From: an uncultured Gammaproteobacteria bacterium
GTDB lineage: Bacteria; Pseudomonadota; Gammaproteobacteria; DRJJ01
Direction: 5' to 3'
DNA: 53,998 nt
NCBI GenBank assembly: GCA_947258795.1
Contig: CAMYJU010000020.1
Location: 1-53,998, forward strand
The position numbers were made by a program, and so were the translations under genes. A model generated the notes under the pieces. The model was given only the letters and a program-made list of their open reading frames with translations, did not search any database and was not told where the DNA came from. Numbering within the stretch: position 1 is the first letter of the stretch; each line of letters starts with the position of its first letter. This document shows positions 9,249 to 18,785 of the stretch, in pieces.

Positions 9249-9903
9249 TGAATTGTTAAAGATTGAAACACGCTAGAAGCAGCGTGTACTTCCTTCAATC
9301 ACTACGTTTATGAAAACATCTTTCTTCGAATCCGAACTTACCCTTATTTGATTTGCTTGTACGTCTAATAGTTATGTCTTGTCATTGTTTGCATGTCGAT
9401 AAGATATCAGCCAATAGAAATCGGGATTCGATAAAAAACTGCAGTAAGGAATCTTTGTTGGTAAAACCGGTTTATTTGTATGCCTAAATTTTTTATCCAG
9501 TTTCTATTATGTAAAGCATAATAAATGATAACGCATAAAATTGTTATGACGCATGTCAAATTAATCGACGCTTATATAGATCAATTTTAGTGTGGTCTGG
9601 CATCAGCCAGACAGTAGGAATAATTACTTTCCATAATGGTATTCGTGTTTGTAAATGATTGCGGGCTGGTCGACAGGGCAGGGTCATGGCGGTGGTATTG
9701 ATGAACGGCTGGCAAGGACTGATTTAGCATCCCTGTCGGCTGTGCGTAGTGGCATCGTCTCATCTTTGTGCGGTGTATTGTTTTCCCGGAACCTGAAAAC
9801 AGGTATTATTCCGTAGGCATATGCCAATGATTCCGGCCAGACGGTCAGAATCATTTATAAGTTATTGAATATATTATAATAATCAAGGGGGGTTATTTCA
9901 GCA
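9249..9903. other. AT-rich intergenic region without a recognised gene
   Basis: About 650 bases between the divergent PKD-repeat gene and exbB. No credible open frame is seen. Two small hairpins are visible: GTCTGGC/GCCAGAC with loop ATCA at 9595-9612, and ACCTG/CAGGT inside CGGA...TCCG near 9787-9813. Neither has a T run. The region must hold promoters for both flanking genes, but no single promoter stands out. Confidence 0.5.
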
Positions 9904-10539
9904 GTGTGGGACATAGTGATATCCGGGGGCTGGACCATGGTGCCGATTATCGCCTGTTCGGTAATCGCGCTGGCCATCGTCGCAGAGCGATTCTGGACCT
10001 TGCAGAAAAAGCGCGTCATACCCAGGCACCTGGTTGCGCAGGTCTGGCATTGGCATAACAATAAACAACTGGACCTGGAGCATATCAAGCAATTACGCGG
10101 CAGTTCACCATTGGGACGTGTGCTGGCATCCGGGCTCGACAATCTGGGTCATGATCGTGAAATCATGAAGGAGGCCATTGAGGAAACCGGTCGTCATGTC
10201 ATCCACGAATTGGAGCGTTATCTCAATACCCTCGGAACGATAGCGGCAATCACACCGTTACTGGGCCTGCTTGGTACAGTGATCGGCATGATCGAGGTAT
10301 TCACCCGCTTGACCAGTAGTGAACTGGGTAATGTCAATAGCCTGGCTGGTGGGATATCAGAAGCCCTGATTACCACCGCATCCGGCCTGATCGTTGCTAT
10401 CCCGACGCTGATGTTCTACCGCTATTTCCGTGGTCGTATTGATGAACTGGTGGTCAGGATGGAACAGGAAGCGATCAAGCTGGTCGAAGTGCTGCATGGT
10501 CAGCGCGAGAAAGATTCATCCGTGGAGAGCCTGTCTTGA
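9904..10539 (+). CDS. exbB: ExbB/TolQ/MotA-family proton channel protein
   Basis: A 211-residue ExbB-type protein, the proton-conducting subunit that with ExbD or TolR energises envelope processes. Three membrane helices are expected: the first in GGWTMVPIIACSVIALAIVA, the others within the MotA/TolQ/ExbB domain, including ITPLLGLLGTVIGMI and the segment ending GLIVAIPTLMFY. The start is a GTG; AAGGGGGG eleven bases upstream is a slightly distant but strong ribosome binding site. It overlaps the start of exbD by four bases. Because the adjacent exbD is disrupted, this ExbB may lack its normal partner or use another one. Confidence 0.85.
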   Translation: MWDIVISGGWTMVPIIACSVIALAIVAERFWTLQKKRVIPRHLVAQVWHWHNNKQLDLEHIKQLRGSSPLGRVLASGLDNLGHDREIMKEAIEETGRHVIHELERYLNTLGTIAAITPLLGLLGTVIGMIEVFTRLTSSELGNVNSLAGGISEALITTASGLIVAIPTLMFYRYFRGRIDELVVRMEQEAIKLVEVLHGQREKDSSVESLS

Positions 10540-10875
10540 ACCTGAAGCCCAAGCATCGGGAAGAGCCGGATATTAACCTGGCGCCACTGATTGACGTGGT
10601 TTTTCTGTTACTGATATTTTTCATGACAGGAAGCTGTTGAGTTGACGATTAACAAGGAAGGGCAGTATTACATCGGTAACAAGAAAGTAATTAACAGCAA
10701 ACTCTCAACACTCAAACGCGCTTTGACCAAAGAAGTCAGCAATGTCGGGAAAACACCCCTGGTTATCCGCGCGGATGCGATGACACCGCATCAGTATGTT
10801 GTGCGTGCAATGGATGCCTCGCGTCAACTGGGCATACTGAACCTGTCCATCGCAACTGTGCAGGCCAAAGAATAA
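10536..10875 (+). pseudogene. exbD: exbD, disrupted by an internal deletion and frameshift
   Basis: A TTG start overlapping the exbB stop opens a perfect ExbD N-terminus, ending PLIDVVFLLLIFFM, but the frame then runs TGSC and stops at 10638-10640. The rest of ExbD resumes in another frame from about 10630: EAVELTINKEGQYYIGN and onwards to a stop at 10875. Normal ExbD has roughly 25-30 residues between FFM and this point, including TTTF and a proline-rich linker. The pattern is therefore a deletion whose length is not a multiple of three. The C-terminal piece has a TTG at 10642 but would be a periplasmic domain with no membrane anchor. A sequencing or assembly error is the alternative. Confidence 0.8.
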
Positions 10876-10879
10876 CAAC

Positions 10880-12646
10880 ATGTCTGATCAGCCGCGCGTG
10901 GACCCGCCATCGCAATCCGGGCTGACCATTTATAAACGCTTGCTGTCCTACGTCAGGCCCTATAACAGGATCTTTTTTATTGCGATTCTGGGGATGGCGG
11001 TACTGGCCGCGACAGAGGCCGGTTTTGCCTGGTTAATGAAACCGATACTGGACCAGGGTTTTGTTGATCATGATCCGTCCATGGTTCGTATGATTCCAAT
11101 GTATCTGGTTGGTCTGTTTGTACTGCGAGGACTGGCCAGTTATGCATCCGGCTACGGGATGCAGTGGGTCGGCCGCAGTGTGATTGCCGATATGCGTGCA
11201 CAATTGTTCAACCACTACCTGAATCTGCCATCCGGCTATTTTGATCAGCGCAACAGCGGCGACATGATCTCGGTGATTATCTACAACATCGAGCAGGTCG
11301 CGACAGCAGCAACCAATGCACTAACGATACTGGTGCGGGACAGTCTGACCGCTATTGCTCTGCTCGGGCTGATGTTCTATCACAGCGGTCTGTTAACACT
11401 GGTGGTATTGCTGATCGGACCGGTTGTAGGACTGATAGTTAGCAGGATCAGTCGCCGATACCGCAGGATCAGTACTAATGTACAGGACAGCATGGGTTCT
11501 GTTACGCATGTCACCCAGGAGATCATAGATGGACAACGTGTGGTCAAGACCTTCGGTGGTCATGACTACGAGAACAAGCGCTTCGATGGTATCAACCGGA
11601 ATAACCGGCGACAGTATCTGAAAATGGCATCGACCCAGGCCGCCAGTGTGCCATTTATCCAGTTACTGGCCGCAGTGGCACTGGCGATTATTGTATTTCT
11701 GGCAACACGTGATGAAACGGCCAATATCGCAACACCCGGTGCGTTTGTCTCTTTCATTACCGCGATGATCCTGCTGATGCCAACCTTGAAAAGGCTGACC
11801 ACGGTCAATGCGTCTTTGCAAAAAGGTATTGCTGCAGCCGAGAGTGTATTCAATATACTGGATAGAGACCCGGAACCGGATAGTGGTACCAAGCGGCCAG
11901 ACGGGATACGGGGTGATGTGCAGTTTCAGAACATCGACTTTGCGTATCAAGGCAATCAGGAAAGTGTACTAAAGAATATCAGTTTTGAAATGTCTGCCGG
12001 TGAAACGGTGGCCATCGTCGGTCGTTCGGGTAGCGGTAAATCCACACTGGTAAACCTGCTACCACGTTTTTATGACGCCGACAGGGGCAGGATATTGATT
12101 GACGGTCATGATATCAGGGATTACAGTCTGACCGGTCTGCGAGAACAAGTTGCACTGGTCGGTCAGCACGTGACCCTGTTCAATGATACGGTGGCCAGCA
12201 ATATTGCCTACGGCCAGTTGGAGCAGGTGAACAAGGAGCAGGTCAGGGCGGCCGCTGTGGCGGCACATGCGATGGAGTTTATCGATGAGTTGCCTGATGG
12301 CATGGATACACTGGTCGGGGAGGATGGCCTGAACCTGTCGGGTGGTCAGCGCCAGCGCCTGGCGATTGCCAGGGCCTTGCTCAAGAATGCACCCATCCTG
12401 ATACTCGATGAAGCCACATCTGCACTGGATACGGAGTCGGAACGACTGGTTCAGAAAGGTCTGGAAAAGCTGATGGAAAACCGTACGACGCTGGTGATTG
12501 CACATCGGCTGAGCACGGTCGAAAAGGCCGACCGCATACTGGTACTGGACAACGGTCGACTGGTTGAATCCGGTACCCATCAGGAATTACTGGCTGCAAA
12601 CGGACACTATGCATCACTCTATCGTATGCAGTTTCAGGATAGCTGA
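10880..12646 (+). CDS. msbA: Lipid A export ATP-binding/permease protein MsbA
   Basis: A 588-residue homodimeric ABC half-transporter that flips lipid A-core across the inner membrane. Six membrane helices occupy about residues 20-320. The nucleotide-binding domain has Walker A GRSGSGKS at 381-388, the signature NLSGGQRQRLAIA, Walker B ILILDEATSALD and the H-loop VIAHRLS. It starts four bases after exbD and lies nine bases before lpxK, matching the common msbA-lpxK pair. The length agrees with characterised MsbA proteins. Confidence 0.93.
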   Translation: MSDQPRVDPPSQSGLTIYKRLLSYVRPYNRIFFIAILGMAVLAATEAGFAWLMKPILDQGFVDHDPSMVRMIPMYLVGLFVLRGLASYASGYGMQWVGRSVIADMRAQLFNHYLNLPSGYFDQRNSGDMISVIIYNIEQVATAATNALTILVRDSLTAIALLGLMFYHSGLLTLVVLLIGPVVGLIVSRISRRYRRISTNVQDSMGSVTHVTQEIIDGQRVVKTFGGHDYENKRFDGINRNNRRQYLKMASTQAASVPFIQLLAAVALAIIVFLATRDETANIATPGAFVSFITAMILLMPTLKRLTTVNASLQKGIAAAESVFNILDRDPEPDSGTKRPDGIRGDVQFQNIDFAYQGNQESVLKNISFEMSAGETVAIVGRSGSGKSTLVNLLPRFYDADRGRILIDGHDIRDYSLTGLREQVALVGQHVTLFNDTVASNIAYGQLEQVNKEQVRAAAVAAHAMEFIDELPDGMDTLVGEDGLNLSGGQRQRLAIARALLKNAPILILDEATSALDTESERLVQKGLEKLMENRTTLVIAHRLSTVEKADRILVLDNGRLVESGTHQELLAANGHYASLYRMQFQDS

Positions 12647-12654
12647 GTACCTCC

Positions 12655-13644
12655 ATGAGTATCTCACTGGAATCGATCTGGTATCGTCGCCATCCGGCAG
12701 GCCTGCTATTGTTGCCGCTGAGCTGGCTGTTCCATGCTCTGGTTTTGTTGCGTCGACTGGCTTATCAGACCGGGATGTTCAAGCAACAGGCCGTTGCGAC
12801 ACCGGTGATAGTGGTAGGCAATATCACGGTGGGAGGTACCGGTAAAACGCCGCTGGTGATCTGGCTGATTGAGTTGCTGAAAAAGGAAGGATACAAGCCG
12901 GGTATTATCAGTCGTGGTTACGGAGGGCATGCGCGCACATGGCCCCAGCAGGTCAGGCCAGACAGTGATCCGTATATGGTGGGCGACGAGCCGGTGTTGC
13001 TAGCCCAGCGTTGTGATTGCCCGATCGCTGTTGGTCCGGACCGCGTGGCCACGGCCCGCGCCCTGCTTGATCACAGTCCGTGTGACATCCTGGTCTCGGA
13101 CGACGGTCTGCAACACTATGCATTAGCAAGGGATATCGAGATCATTGTCATCGATGGCATCCGTCGTTTCGGTAATAATCGTTGTCTGCCGTCCGGGCCC
13201 TTGCGTGAACCGGTTAAGCGGCTGAATGAGGCCGATTTCAGGGTGGTCAACGGGTTGGCCAGTCGTGGAGAATATGCGATGGAGTTAAACGGGACCAGAC
13301 TGGTTAATATGCTCGATTCCCGTATGACCCGGGAGTTGTCAGACTGGGCGGGTCAGCGCGTGCATGCGGTAGCCGGGATAGGCAATCCGCAGCATTTCTT
13401 CTCCAGCCTGAGTCGGGCGGGGCTGGACCTGGAATCGCACCCATTTCCCGATCACCATGCATACCAACAGGGCGATCTGGTATTTTCCGATGATCACCCG
13501 GTGGTGATGACCGAGAAAGACAAGGTAAAGTGTCTGCGTTATGCTGATAGCCGGTTCTGGTACTTGCCTGTTGAAGCCCGCCTGGATGAGCGGCTGGAAC
13601 CTGCATTACTACGAAAACTGGACACCCTGGATAAGCAGCGGTGA
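12655..13644 (+). CDS. lpxK: Tetraacyldisaccharide 4'-kinase LpxK
   Basis: Phosphorylates the 4' position of the lipid A precursor to make lipid IVA, at the inner face of the inner membrane. The P-loop VVGNITVGGTGKTPLVIWL is near residues 45-65, after an N-terminal membrane-associated helix. SRGYGG and DDGLQHY are further family motifs. At 329 residues it is full length. The start ATG at 12655 has a GAGTACC upstream. Its place between msbA and the Trm112-like gene is typical of gammaproteobacteria. Confidence 0.93.
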   Translation: MSISLESIWYRRHPAGLLLLPLSWLFHALVLLRRLAYQTGMFKQQAVATPVIVVGNITVGGTGKTPLVIWLIELLKKEGYKPGIISRGYGGHARTWPQQVRPDSDPYMVGDEPVLLAQRCDCPIAVGPDRVATARALLDHSPCDILVSDDGLQHYALARDIEIIVIDGIRRFGNNRCLPSGPLREPVKRLNEADFRVVNGLASRGEYAMELNGTRLVNMLDSRMTRELSDWAGQRVHAVAGIGNPQHFFSSLSRAGLDLESHPFPDHHAYQQGDLVFSDDHPVVMTEKDKVKCLRYADSRFWYLPVEARLDERLEPALLRKLDTLDKQR

Positions 13645-13656
13645 TATAATCAAACT

Positions 13657-13842
13657 ATGGATACCAAATTACTCGATATACTCGTTTGCCCTGTCTGTAA
13701 AAGCGGCCTTGTCTACCACAAGGACGAGCAGGAACTGGTCTGCCGTGCCGACCGCCTGGCATTTCCGATACGTGACGGGATACCGGTGATGCTGGAAGAG
13801 CAGGCACGCAAGCTGGCTGCCGACGAAGAGATCAAGGCCTGA
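13657..13842 (+). CDS. Trm112/YcaR family small zinc-ribbon-like protein
   Basis: A 61-residue protein of the Trm112 (YcaR) family: [13 protein letters not shown] at the N-terminus, a third cysteine in ELVC, and the well-conserved [18 protein letters not shown] ending. Its role in bacteria is not settled; homologues sit between lpxK and kdsB in very many gammaproteobacteria, as here. It begins 13 bases after lpxK and ends nine bases before kdsB, so it is part of the same transcript. A TATAAT at 13645-13650 is too close to the start to be a useful promoter. Confidence 0.88.
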   Translation: MDTKLLDILVCPVCKSGLVYHKDEQELVCRADRLAFPIRDGIPVMLEEQARKLAADEEIKA

Positions 13843-13851
13843 TTCCCGGTC

Positions 13852-14625
13852 GTGACTGACTTCAAGGTAGTTATACCTTCACGCTACGCATCGACACGTC
13901 TGCCCGGCAAGCCACTGGTCGATATACACGGCCGTCCGATGATCGAATATGTCTATCGTCAGGCTGAAAAAAGTGGCGCTTCCGATATTGTCATTGCCAC
14001 CGATGACGAGCGTGTGCGTCAGGCTGCGCAGGGTTTTGGTGCCGATGTTGAAATGACCCGTGACGATCATGCCAGTGGCACCGATCGCATTGCCGAGGTC
14101 GCATCCAGTCGTCACTGGGCTGATGATTCAATCATTGTGAACCTGCAGGGAGACGAGCCGCTGATCCCGCCTGAACTGATACATGATGTGGCAGCTGCGC
14201 TGGAGAGCCATGAACAGGCCTCGGTCGCGACATTGGCGACCCCAATACACGAACAACAGGATATCTTTGACCCGCATGTGGTCAAGGTGGTCATGGACCA
14301 ATCCGGTTACGCCCTGTATTTCAGTCGTGCCCCGATACCCTGGGACAGGGGCTGTTTCAGTGCTGAAGGATGTAAAGAGCCACCGGCAAACGAGTATTAC
14401 CGGCATCTGGGTATGTATGCGTATCGTGGGGCAATGTTGCAGGAATTTACCCGCCAGGAACCCTGTGTATTGGAACGGGCTGAGCAGCTTGAGCAGTTAC
14501 GGGTGCTCTGGCATGGCCATGCGATACATGTCAGCGTGATCGATCAGCCACCCGGACATGGTATCGACACGCCCGGGGACCTGGAGCGTGTGCGTGCGAT
14601 GCTGGGCGCCCGATCCGGCGCCTGA
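13852..14625 (+). CDS. kdsB: 3-deoxy-manno-octulosonate cytidylyltransferase (CMP-KDO synthetase)
   Basis: Activates KDO with CTP to give CMP-KDO for the inner core of lipopolysaccharide. The 257-residue protein starts with the nucleotide-binding signature VIPSRYASTRLPGKPL, and has the family segments VNLQGDEPLIPP and YFSRAPIPWDR. Translation starts at a GTG nine bases after the Trm112-like gene. It is the last gene of the comEC-to-kdsB run; a convergent gene begins three bases beyond its stop, with no visible terminator between them. Confidence 0.93.
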   Translation: MTDFKVVIPSRYASTRLPGKPLVDIHGRPMIEYVYRQAEKSGASDIVIATDDERVRQAAQGFGADVEMTRDDHASGTDRIAEVASSRHWADDSIIVNLQGDEPLIPPELIHDVAAALESHEQASVATLATPIHEQQDIFDPHVVKVVMDQSGYALYFSRAPIPWDRGCFSAEGCKEPPANEYYRHLGMYAYRGAMLQEFTRQEPCVLERAEQLEQLRVLWHGHAIHVSVIDQPPGHGIDTPGDLERVRAMLGARSGA

Positions 14626-14628
14626 GGC

Positions 14629-14898
14629 TTACCATTCAACCGGCAGGTTCAGGGCTGCGCAATCAGGATGTAGTGACTTTCCGTCTTCATCCAGTACCGG
14701 TATCGAGAAGGTCAGTGGCACGCGTCTCCTCGGGTTGCCATGCTGATCTCCCTGAATCGCGTTCTGTTCCATTGCGATCAGTATCAGTGTCTGACCATCG
14801 TCCAGTAGCTCGTGGATACGGCAGTTGTGGCCCTCGTAACGGGTTTCGAATCCGATCAGGTGTTCGAGCTGTTCAGCCAGCCTGGCAGGTAGTGACAT
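14629..14898 (-). CDS. Conserved small protein of unknown function
   Basis: An 89-residue soluble protein without signal peptide or membrane helix. It looks like a compact beta-rich fold with a conserved-looking phrase, RYEGHNCRIHELLDDG, and a middle part, DQHGNPRRRVPLTFSIPVLD. Similar small genes lie next to kdsB or ptpA in related genomes as far as I recall, but no function is known to me. It is convergent with kdsB and divergent from the phosphatase gene. Confidence 0.6.
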   Translation of the reverse strand: MSLPARLAEQLEHLIGFETRYEGHNCRIHELLDDGQTLILIAMEQNAIQGDQHGNPRRRVPLTFSIPVLDEDGKSLHPDCAALNLPVEW

Positions 14899-15001
14899 GA
14901 TTAATCCGCGTTATAATGGCAGGCAGTTATATTGCCAGTTGTAAGATAAGATGAAACTGTTCAGAAAATCAACCAGGAAAGTCAGGCAGGTAAACCCGGA
15001 T

Positions 15002-15472
15002 ATGGTTAAGGTTCTTTTTGTGTGTATGGGCAACATCTGTCGTTCACCTACAGCCCAGGGTGCATTTGAAAAACAGGTAGAGGAGGCGGGACTGGGCGAT
15101 CGCGTGTTTATCGACTCGGCAGGTACCCATGCATACCATGTCAGTGAACCACCTGACCACCGCGCTCAACAGACGGCACAGCGGCGGGGTATTGATCTGA
15201 GTGGGCAGCGTGCCAGAAGGGCGGTTATCGAGGATTTTGATGATTTTGATTACATACTGGCGATGGATAAGAGCAATTACGTTGATCTGCTTGATGTGTG
15301 TCCGCCGGAACACCAGGATAAGGTCTATTTATTCCTGTCATTCGCCGAAAACGCCGATACGGATGAAGTACCGGACCCTTATTATGGAGGTCATACCGGG
15401 TTTGAACGTGTATTTGATCTGGTCGAAGAGGCCTCACGCGGACTGATGGAGCACATCAGAAAACAGCTTTGA
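15002..15472 (+). CDS. Low-molecular-weight protein tyrosine phosphatase
   Basis: A cytoplasmic LMW phosphatase acting on phosphotyrosine or similar substrates. The catalytic P-loop CMGNICRSP is close to the N-terminus and the general acid Asp lies in EVPDPYYGG near the C-terminus; both are intact. I prefer the ATG at 15002, giving the usual length of 156 residues, over the ATG at 14951, which would add a basic 17-residue extension. A TATAAT at 14912-14917 could be the -10 of its promoter. In many genomes murB follows this gene before rne; here murB is absent. Confidence 0.88.
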   Translation: MVKVLFVCMGNICRSPTAQGAFEKQVEEAGLGDRVFIDSAGTHAYHVSEPPDHRAQQTAQRRGIDLSGQRARRAVIEDFDDFDYILAMDKSNYVDLLDVCPPEHQDKVYLFLSFAENADTDEVPDPYYGGHTGFERVFDLVEEASRGLMEHIRKQL

Positions 15473-15475
15473 ACC

Positions 15476-15522
15476 GGAAAAAAGCTCAGGACGGTTTGCC
15501 TGTTGGCAATACGGCCCTGAGC
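15476..15522 (-). terminator. Intrinsic terminator of rne
   Basis: A hairpin with outer arms GCTCAGG (15484-15490) and CCTGAGC (15516-15522) plus inner pairing. On the minus strand it is followed directly by TTTTTT, a classical rho-independent terminator ten bases past the rne stop. On the plus strand it could also slow transcription from the phosphatase gene. Confidence 0.8.
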
Positions 15523-15531
15523 CCTGATGGC

Positions 15532-18444
15532 TTACTGATCAGATGGACTGTCATTAGATCTGCGTGTCTCAACCTGTGTCAACTTGGGTTTTTCAGCTGG
15601 TTTAGCTGCCGCTTGTGGCTTCGCTGGCGGTTCAGATGCTGTACCAGCCCTGTCCTGTGGCTGTTTCACAGGGGTGGCCGCCGGCTTGTCAGCAGCTTTG
15701 TTAGCAGCTGTTGAATCGCCCTGAGGATGAGCCGTAGCGGGTTTGTCCTGTAGCGGTTGTACAGCTGGCCTGGCCGGTTTGGGGGGAACCGGCGTCGGTT
15801 TATCCTGGCTTACAGGTCGTGCCCCAGGTGTTTTTTCCGCTGCGGCAATCGGTTTGGGTGAGACAGCAGGTTTGGTATCAGCTGCCGGTCTGGTTTCCGT
15901 TACCGGTTTGGGTGCAGTCCTTTCTGGTCTGGGGCTGCTTGCCTGAGCTGATGATTCCGGCTTGCCGGGCCCCGGGTCTTTGGGAAATGGCGGTGTTCCA
16001 CCGCCTGACGCCGGTTTGTTAGTCTTTGGCTGTGCCTGATTGGCCGCAGTGGGTTTGCTGTCAGTAACGGATGCGCTCGCATCTGCTGGTCTGGCAGGGG
16101 CCGTGGACGGTGAACCGCTTTGGCTAGCCGGTGCACTTGCCGCGGAGTCCTTGCTGTCAGCTGGTTTGGCGGAAGCCTGTGTCCGGGATTGCTGTGGCGC
16201 AGCTTTCTGCTGTGCAGTCGCTGGCGCGGCATCCCGGGTTTCCCTGGTACGGGTTTTGGTATCTGCATCATCGGACTGCCTGCTCGCCTGGTCAGACTGT
16301 TGCTGACCCTGTTGCGTTGAGCTGGCGTTCTGTTGGTCGGGTGAGCGACGCCGGCGACGTCCACCACGACGACCCCGACGGCTGCCGCTGCGCGGCTGTT
16401 CCTGAGTGGTACCCGTTTCCGGCTTGCCACTCGTCGCCCTGGATTCGGCCTCTTGTGCGGTCTCCTGACGGGTTTCTTTTTTTGCCTGGGCCTGCTTGCT
16501 GCCGGCTTTACCCTGTGATGGTTTGGTCTGTGTCGGTTTTGTCTGACCGGATTTGCCCTGTGCGGTTTTAGCCTGATCACCCGCTTCCTGTTTGCCTTTG
16601 CCCTGTGCCTGACCACTGCGTCCGCGGCTGCGTCTGGGCTGGGTGCCACCGCCCTTGCGTCCCTGTTGACCACGTCGGCCATCCGTACCACCGCGTTTCT
16701 GGGCCGGGCGGGCCTGTTTCCTGTCGGTTTCATTTGCTGCCGGGGTCTCGGCAGGCTTGCTGGCGCCGAACAGGGTATTGATCAGGCTTTTGATCAGCCC
16801 GGGTTCGCTGCCCTCGACCTGTGGAGCAGGTGCAGGCGTAGGCGCAGGTCGGGTTGGTGACACGGTAGTGACACTGGGTTGCTCGGTGGCAACCCGGGCT
16901 TCTTTCTCATCCTGTTCAAGCTGCTCTTCAACCGGTTTCATCAGCTTATAACTGAGTTCGGATTCATCCAGGCTGTCTGCACGAATACGCTCAACATTGT
17001 AATGCGGAGTATCCATGGTGATATTCGGGATGATCGTCAGAATGACCTTGTGTCGTTGTTCAATCTCGGTAATGGCTGTGCGTTTCTCGTTCAGCAGGAA
17101 GGTGGCCACCGGTACCGGGAGTTGCACCTGTACCTGCGCAGTGCCATCCTTCATGGCCTCTTCTTCCATGATGCGTAACAGCGACAGGCCCAGCGATTTG
17201 GTGCCACGGATCGTACCCTGGCCATTACAGCGCGGACACACGATCTGGCTTGCCTCGCCCAGTGAGGCGCTCAGGCGCTGACGTGACATTTCCAGTAGGC
17301 CAAAGCGGGAGATACGGCCGATCTGGACCCGGGCGCGGTCCATTTTCATCGCTTCACGCAGACGATTCTCGACTTCACGCTGGTTGCGCGACTGGTACAT
17401 ATCGATGAAATCGATGACCACCAGCCCACCGAGGTCACGCAGGCGCAGTTGCCTGGCGATTTCATCCGCAGCTTCCAGGTTGGTATTGGTGGCCGTCTCT
17501 TCGATATCACTGCCCTTGGTGGCCCGTGCCGAGTTGATGTCGATTGCGACCATGGCCTCGGTGTGATCGATCACGATGGAGCCGCCTGAAGGCAGTCTGA
17601 CTTCACGGCCATATGCAGATTCAATCTGGGTCTCGATCTGGTAGCGGGTGAACAGCGGTACGCTGTCTTTGTAAAGCTTGAGCTTGTTCAGGTTATGGGG
17701 CATAACCTGTTGCATGAAATCCTTAGCCTGCTTGTAGATTTCGGCGTCGTCTATCTGAATCTCGCCGATGTCCTTGCGCAGGTAATCGCGTAACGCGCGG
17801 ATAATGACATTGCTTTCCTGGTAGATCAGGAACGGGGCCTTTTTCTCCTGTGATGCCTTTTCAATCGCATTCCACAGGTTCAACAGGTAATCCAGGTCCC
17901 ATTGCAGTTCTTCGCCACTCTTGCCGACGCCGGCGGTGCGCACGATCATGCCCATGCCTTCCGGGAAATTCAGGTCGCTCATAGCCTCGCGGAGATCATT
18001 GCGGTCTTCACCCTCAATCCGGCGAGAAACTCCGCCAGCACGAGGGTTATTTGGCATCAGTACCATGAATCGACCAGCGAGACTGATGAAGGTGGTCAAC
18101 GCCGCCCCCTTGTTGCCTCGTTCTTCCTTTTCCACCTGGACGACCAGCTCCTGGCCTTCCTTGACCGCATCCCTGATATTGACGCGTGAGCCACTCTCAG
18201 GCTCTTTCAGAAAGTAACTGCGGGCAATTTCCTTCAGTGGCAGAAAGCCGTGACGTTCTGCGCCATAGTCGACAAAGGCGGCTTCCAGGCTGGGTTCAAC
18301 GCGGGTGATTCTGGCTTTGTAGATATTGGATTTTTTTTGTTCGCGGCTGGATGTTTCAAGATCCAGGTCGAACAGCCGCTGGCCGTCAACCATAGCCACA
18401 CGCAACTCTTCCTGCTGAGTTGCATTCACTAACATTCGTTTCAT
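15532..18444 (-). CDS. rne: Ribonuclease E
   Basis: The 970-residue endoribonuclease that drives mRNA decay and rRNA/tRNA processing and scaffolds the degradosome. The N-terminal half is catalytic: [10 protein letters not shown] start, S1 RNA-binding domain (about 37-120), DNase I-like catalytic part with [14 protein letters not shown] and VVIDFIDM, and the Zn-link CPRCNGQG near 404. From about residue 520 the tail is low complexity, rich in Ala, Pro, Gln and Lys, with an arginine-rich patch, [12 protein letters not shown]. This is typical of RNase E scaffold regions, which diverge fast. It is divergent from rluC, as in Escherichia coli, with a 341-base gap. Confidence 0.93.
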   Translation of the reverse strand: MKRMLVNATQQEELRVAMVDGQRLFDLDLETSSREQKKSNIYKARITRVEPSLEAAFVDYGAERHGFLPLKEIARSYFLKEPESGSRVNIRDAVKEGQELVVQVEKEERGNKGAALTTFISLAGRFMVLMPNNPRAGGVSRRIEGEDRNDLREAMSDLNFPEGMGMIVRTAGVGKSGEELQWDLDYLLNLWNAIEKASQEKKAPFLIYQESNVIIRALRDYLRKDIGEIQIDDAEIYKQAKDFMQQVMPHNLNKLKLYKDSVPLFTRYQIETQIESAYGREVRLPSGGSIVIDHTEAMVAIDINSARATKGSDIEETATNTNLEAADEIARQLRLRDLGGLVVIDFIDMYQSRNQREVENRLREAMKMDRARVQIGRISRFGLLEMSRQRLSASLGEASQIVCPRCNGQGTIRGTKSLGLSLLRIMEEEAMKDGTAQVQVQLPVPVATFLLNEKRTAITEIEQRHKVILTIIPNITMDTPHYNVERIRADSLDESELSYKLMKPVEEQLEQDEKEARVATEQPSVTTVSPTRPAPTPAPAPQVEGSEPGLIKSLINTLFGASKPAETPAANETDRKQARPAQKRGGTDGRRGQQGRKGGGTQPRRSRGRSGQAQGKGKQEAGDQAKTAQGKSGQTKPTQTKPSQGKAGSKQAQAKKETRQETAQEAESRATSGKPETGTTQEQPRSGSRRGRRGGRRRRRSPDQQNASSTQQGQQQSDQASRQSDDADTKTRTRETRDAAPATAQQKAAPQQSRTQASAKPADSKDSAASAPASQSGSPSTAPARPADASASVTDSKPTAANQAQPKTNKPASGGGTPPFPKDPGPGKPESSAQASSPRPERTAPKPVTETRPAADTKPAVSPKPIAAAEKTPGARPVSQDKPTPVPPKPARPAVQPLQDKPATAHPQGDSTAANKAADKPAATPVKQPQDRAGTASEPPAKPQAAAKPAEKPKLTQVETRRSNDSPSDQ

Positions 18445-18785
18445 TTTGTTTCTCTATCGAGCGCTCAAACCTGGGCATTCCGGTTGGCATAGACACTAAC
18501 GGTTCAGTACGGCACATGCTCGATATTCAGATTGCATGTGGCGCCGGTCATGTCCCGGGAGCGCTCTTGTTCTATTCTTGCCCTAGTCGGGTTGGGCAAA
18601 TAAACCCTTCAAACTGTAGGTACTTGGCTAAAAGCAAATACCTGGAACTATCTGCAAGCATGTTAGGCTAATCGGGTTTATGCCCCAATAATGTGCGCAG
18701 GATTGCTTACGTTACCGATATAATATAACAGTGTTGTGAAAATGCTGCAATTTTGTACGCTAACAGTCTGGTATTATAGAAACTT
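18445..18785. promoter_or_regulatory. rne-rluC divergent intergenic region with probable long rne leader
   Basis: There is no gene in these 341 bases. In E. coli rne is transcribed with a long 5' leader that RNase E itself cleaves for feedback control, and rne and rluC are divergent. The same arrangement and a similar gap are seen here, so the minus-strand part is probably the rne leader. An extended -10-like TGGTATTAT lies at 18769-18777, just before the rluC ATG. The regulatory role is inferred from position, not from a matched motif. Confidence 0.5.

Noticed and set aside
9595..9612. Small inverted repeat GTCTGGC/GCCAGAC considered as a terminator or operator
   Set aside because: No T run, no adjacent gene end and no regulator to match; left as a note in the intergenic entry.
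13645..13650. TATAAT directly before the Trm112-like gene considered as a promoter
   Set aside because: Only six bases separate it from the start codon, and no -35 is present; the gene is well placed within the lpxK-kdsB operon.
15900..16733. Frame of 277 codons, Arg/Pro-rich, within rne
   Set aside because: It is a shifted reading of the low-complexity tail of RNase E on the same strand.
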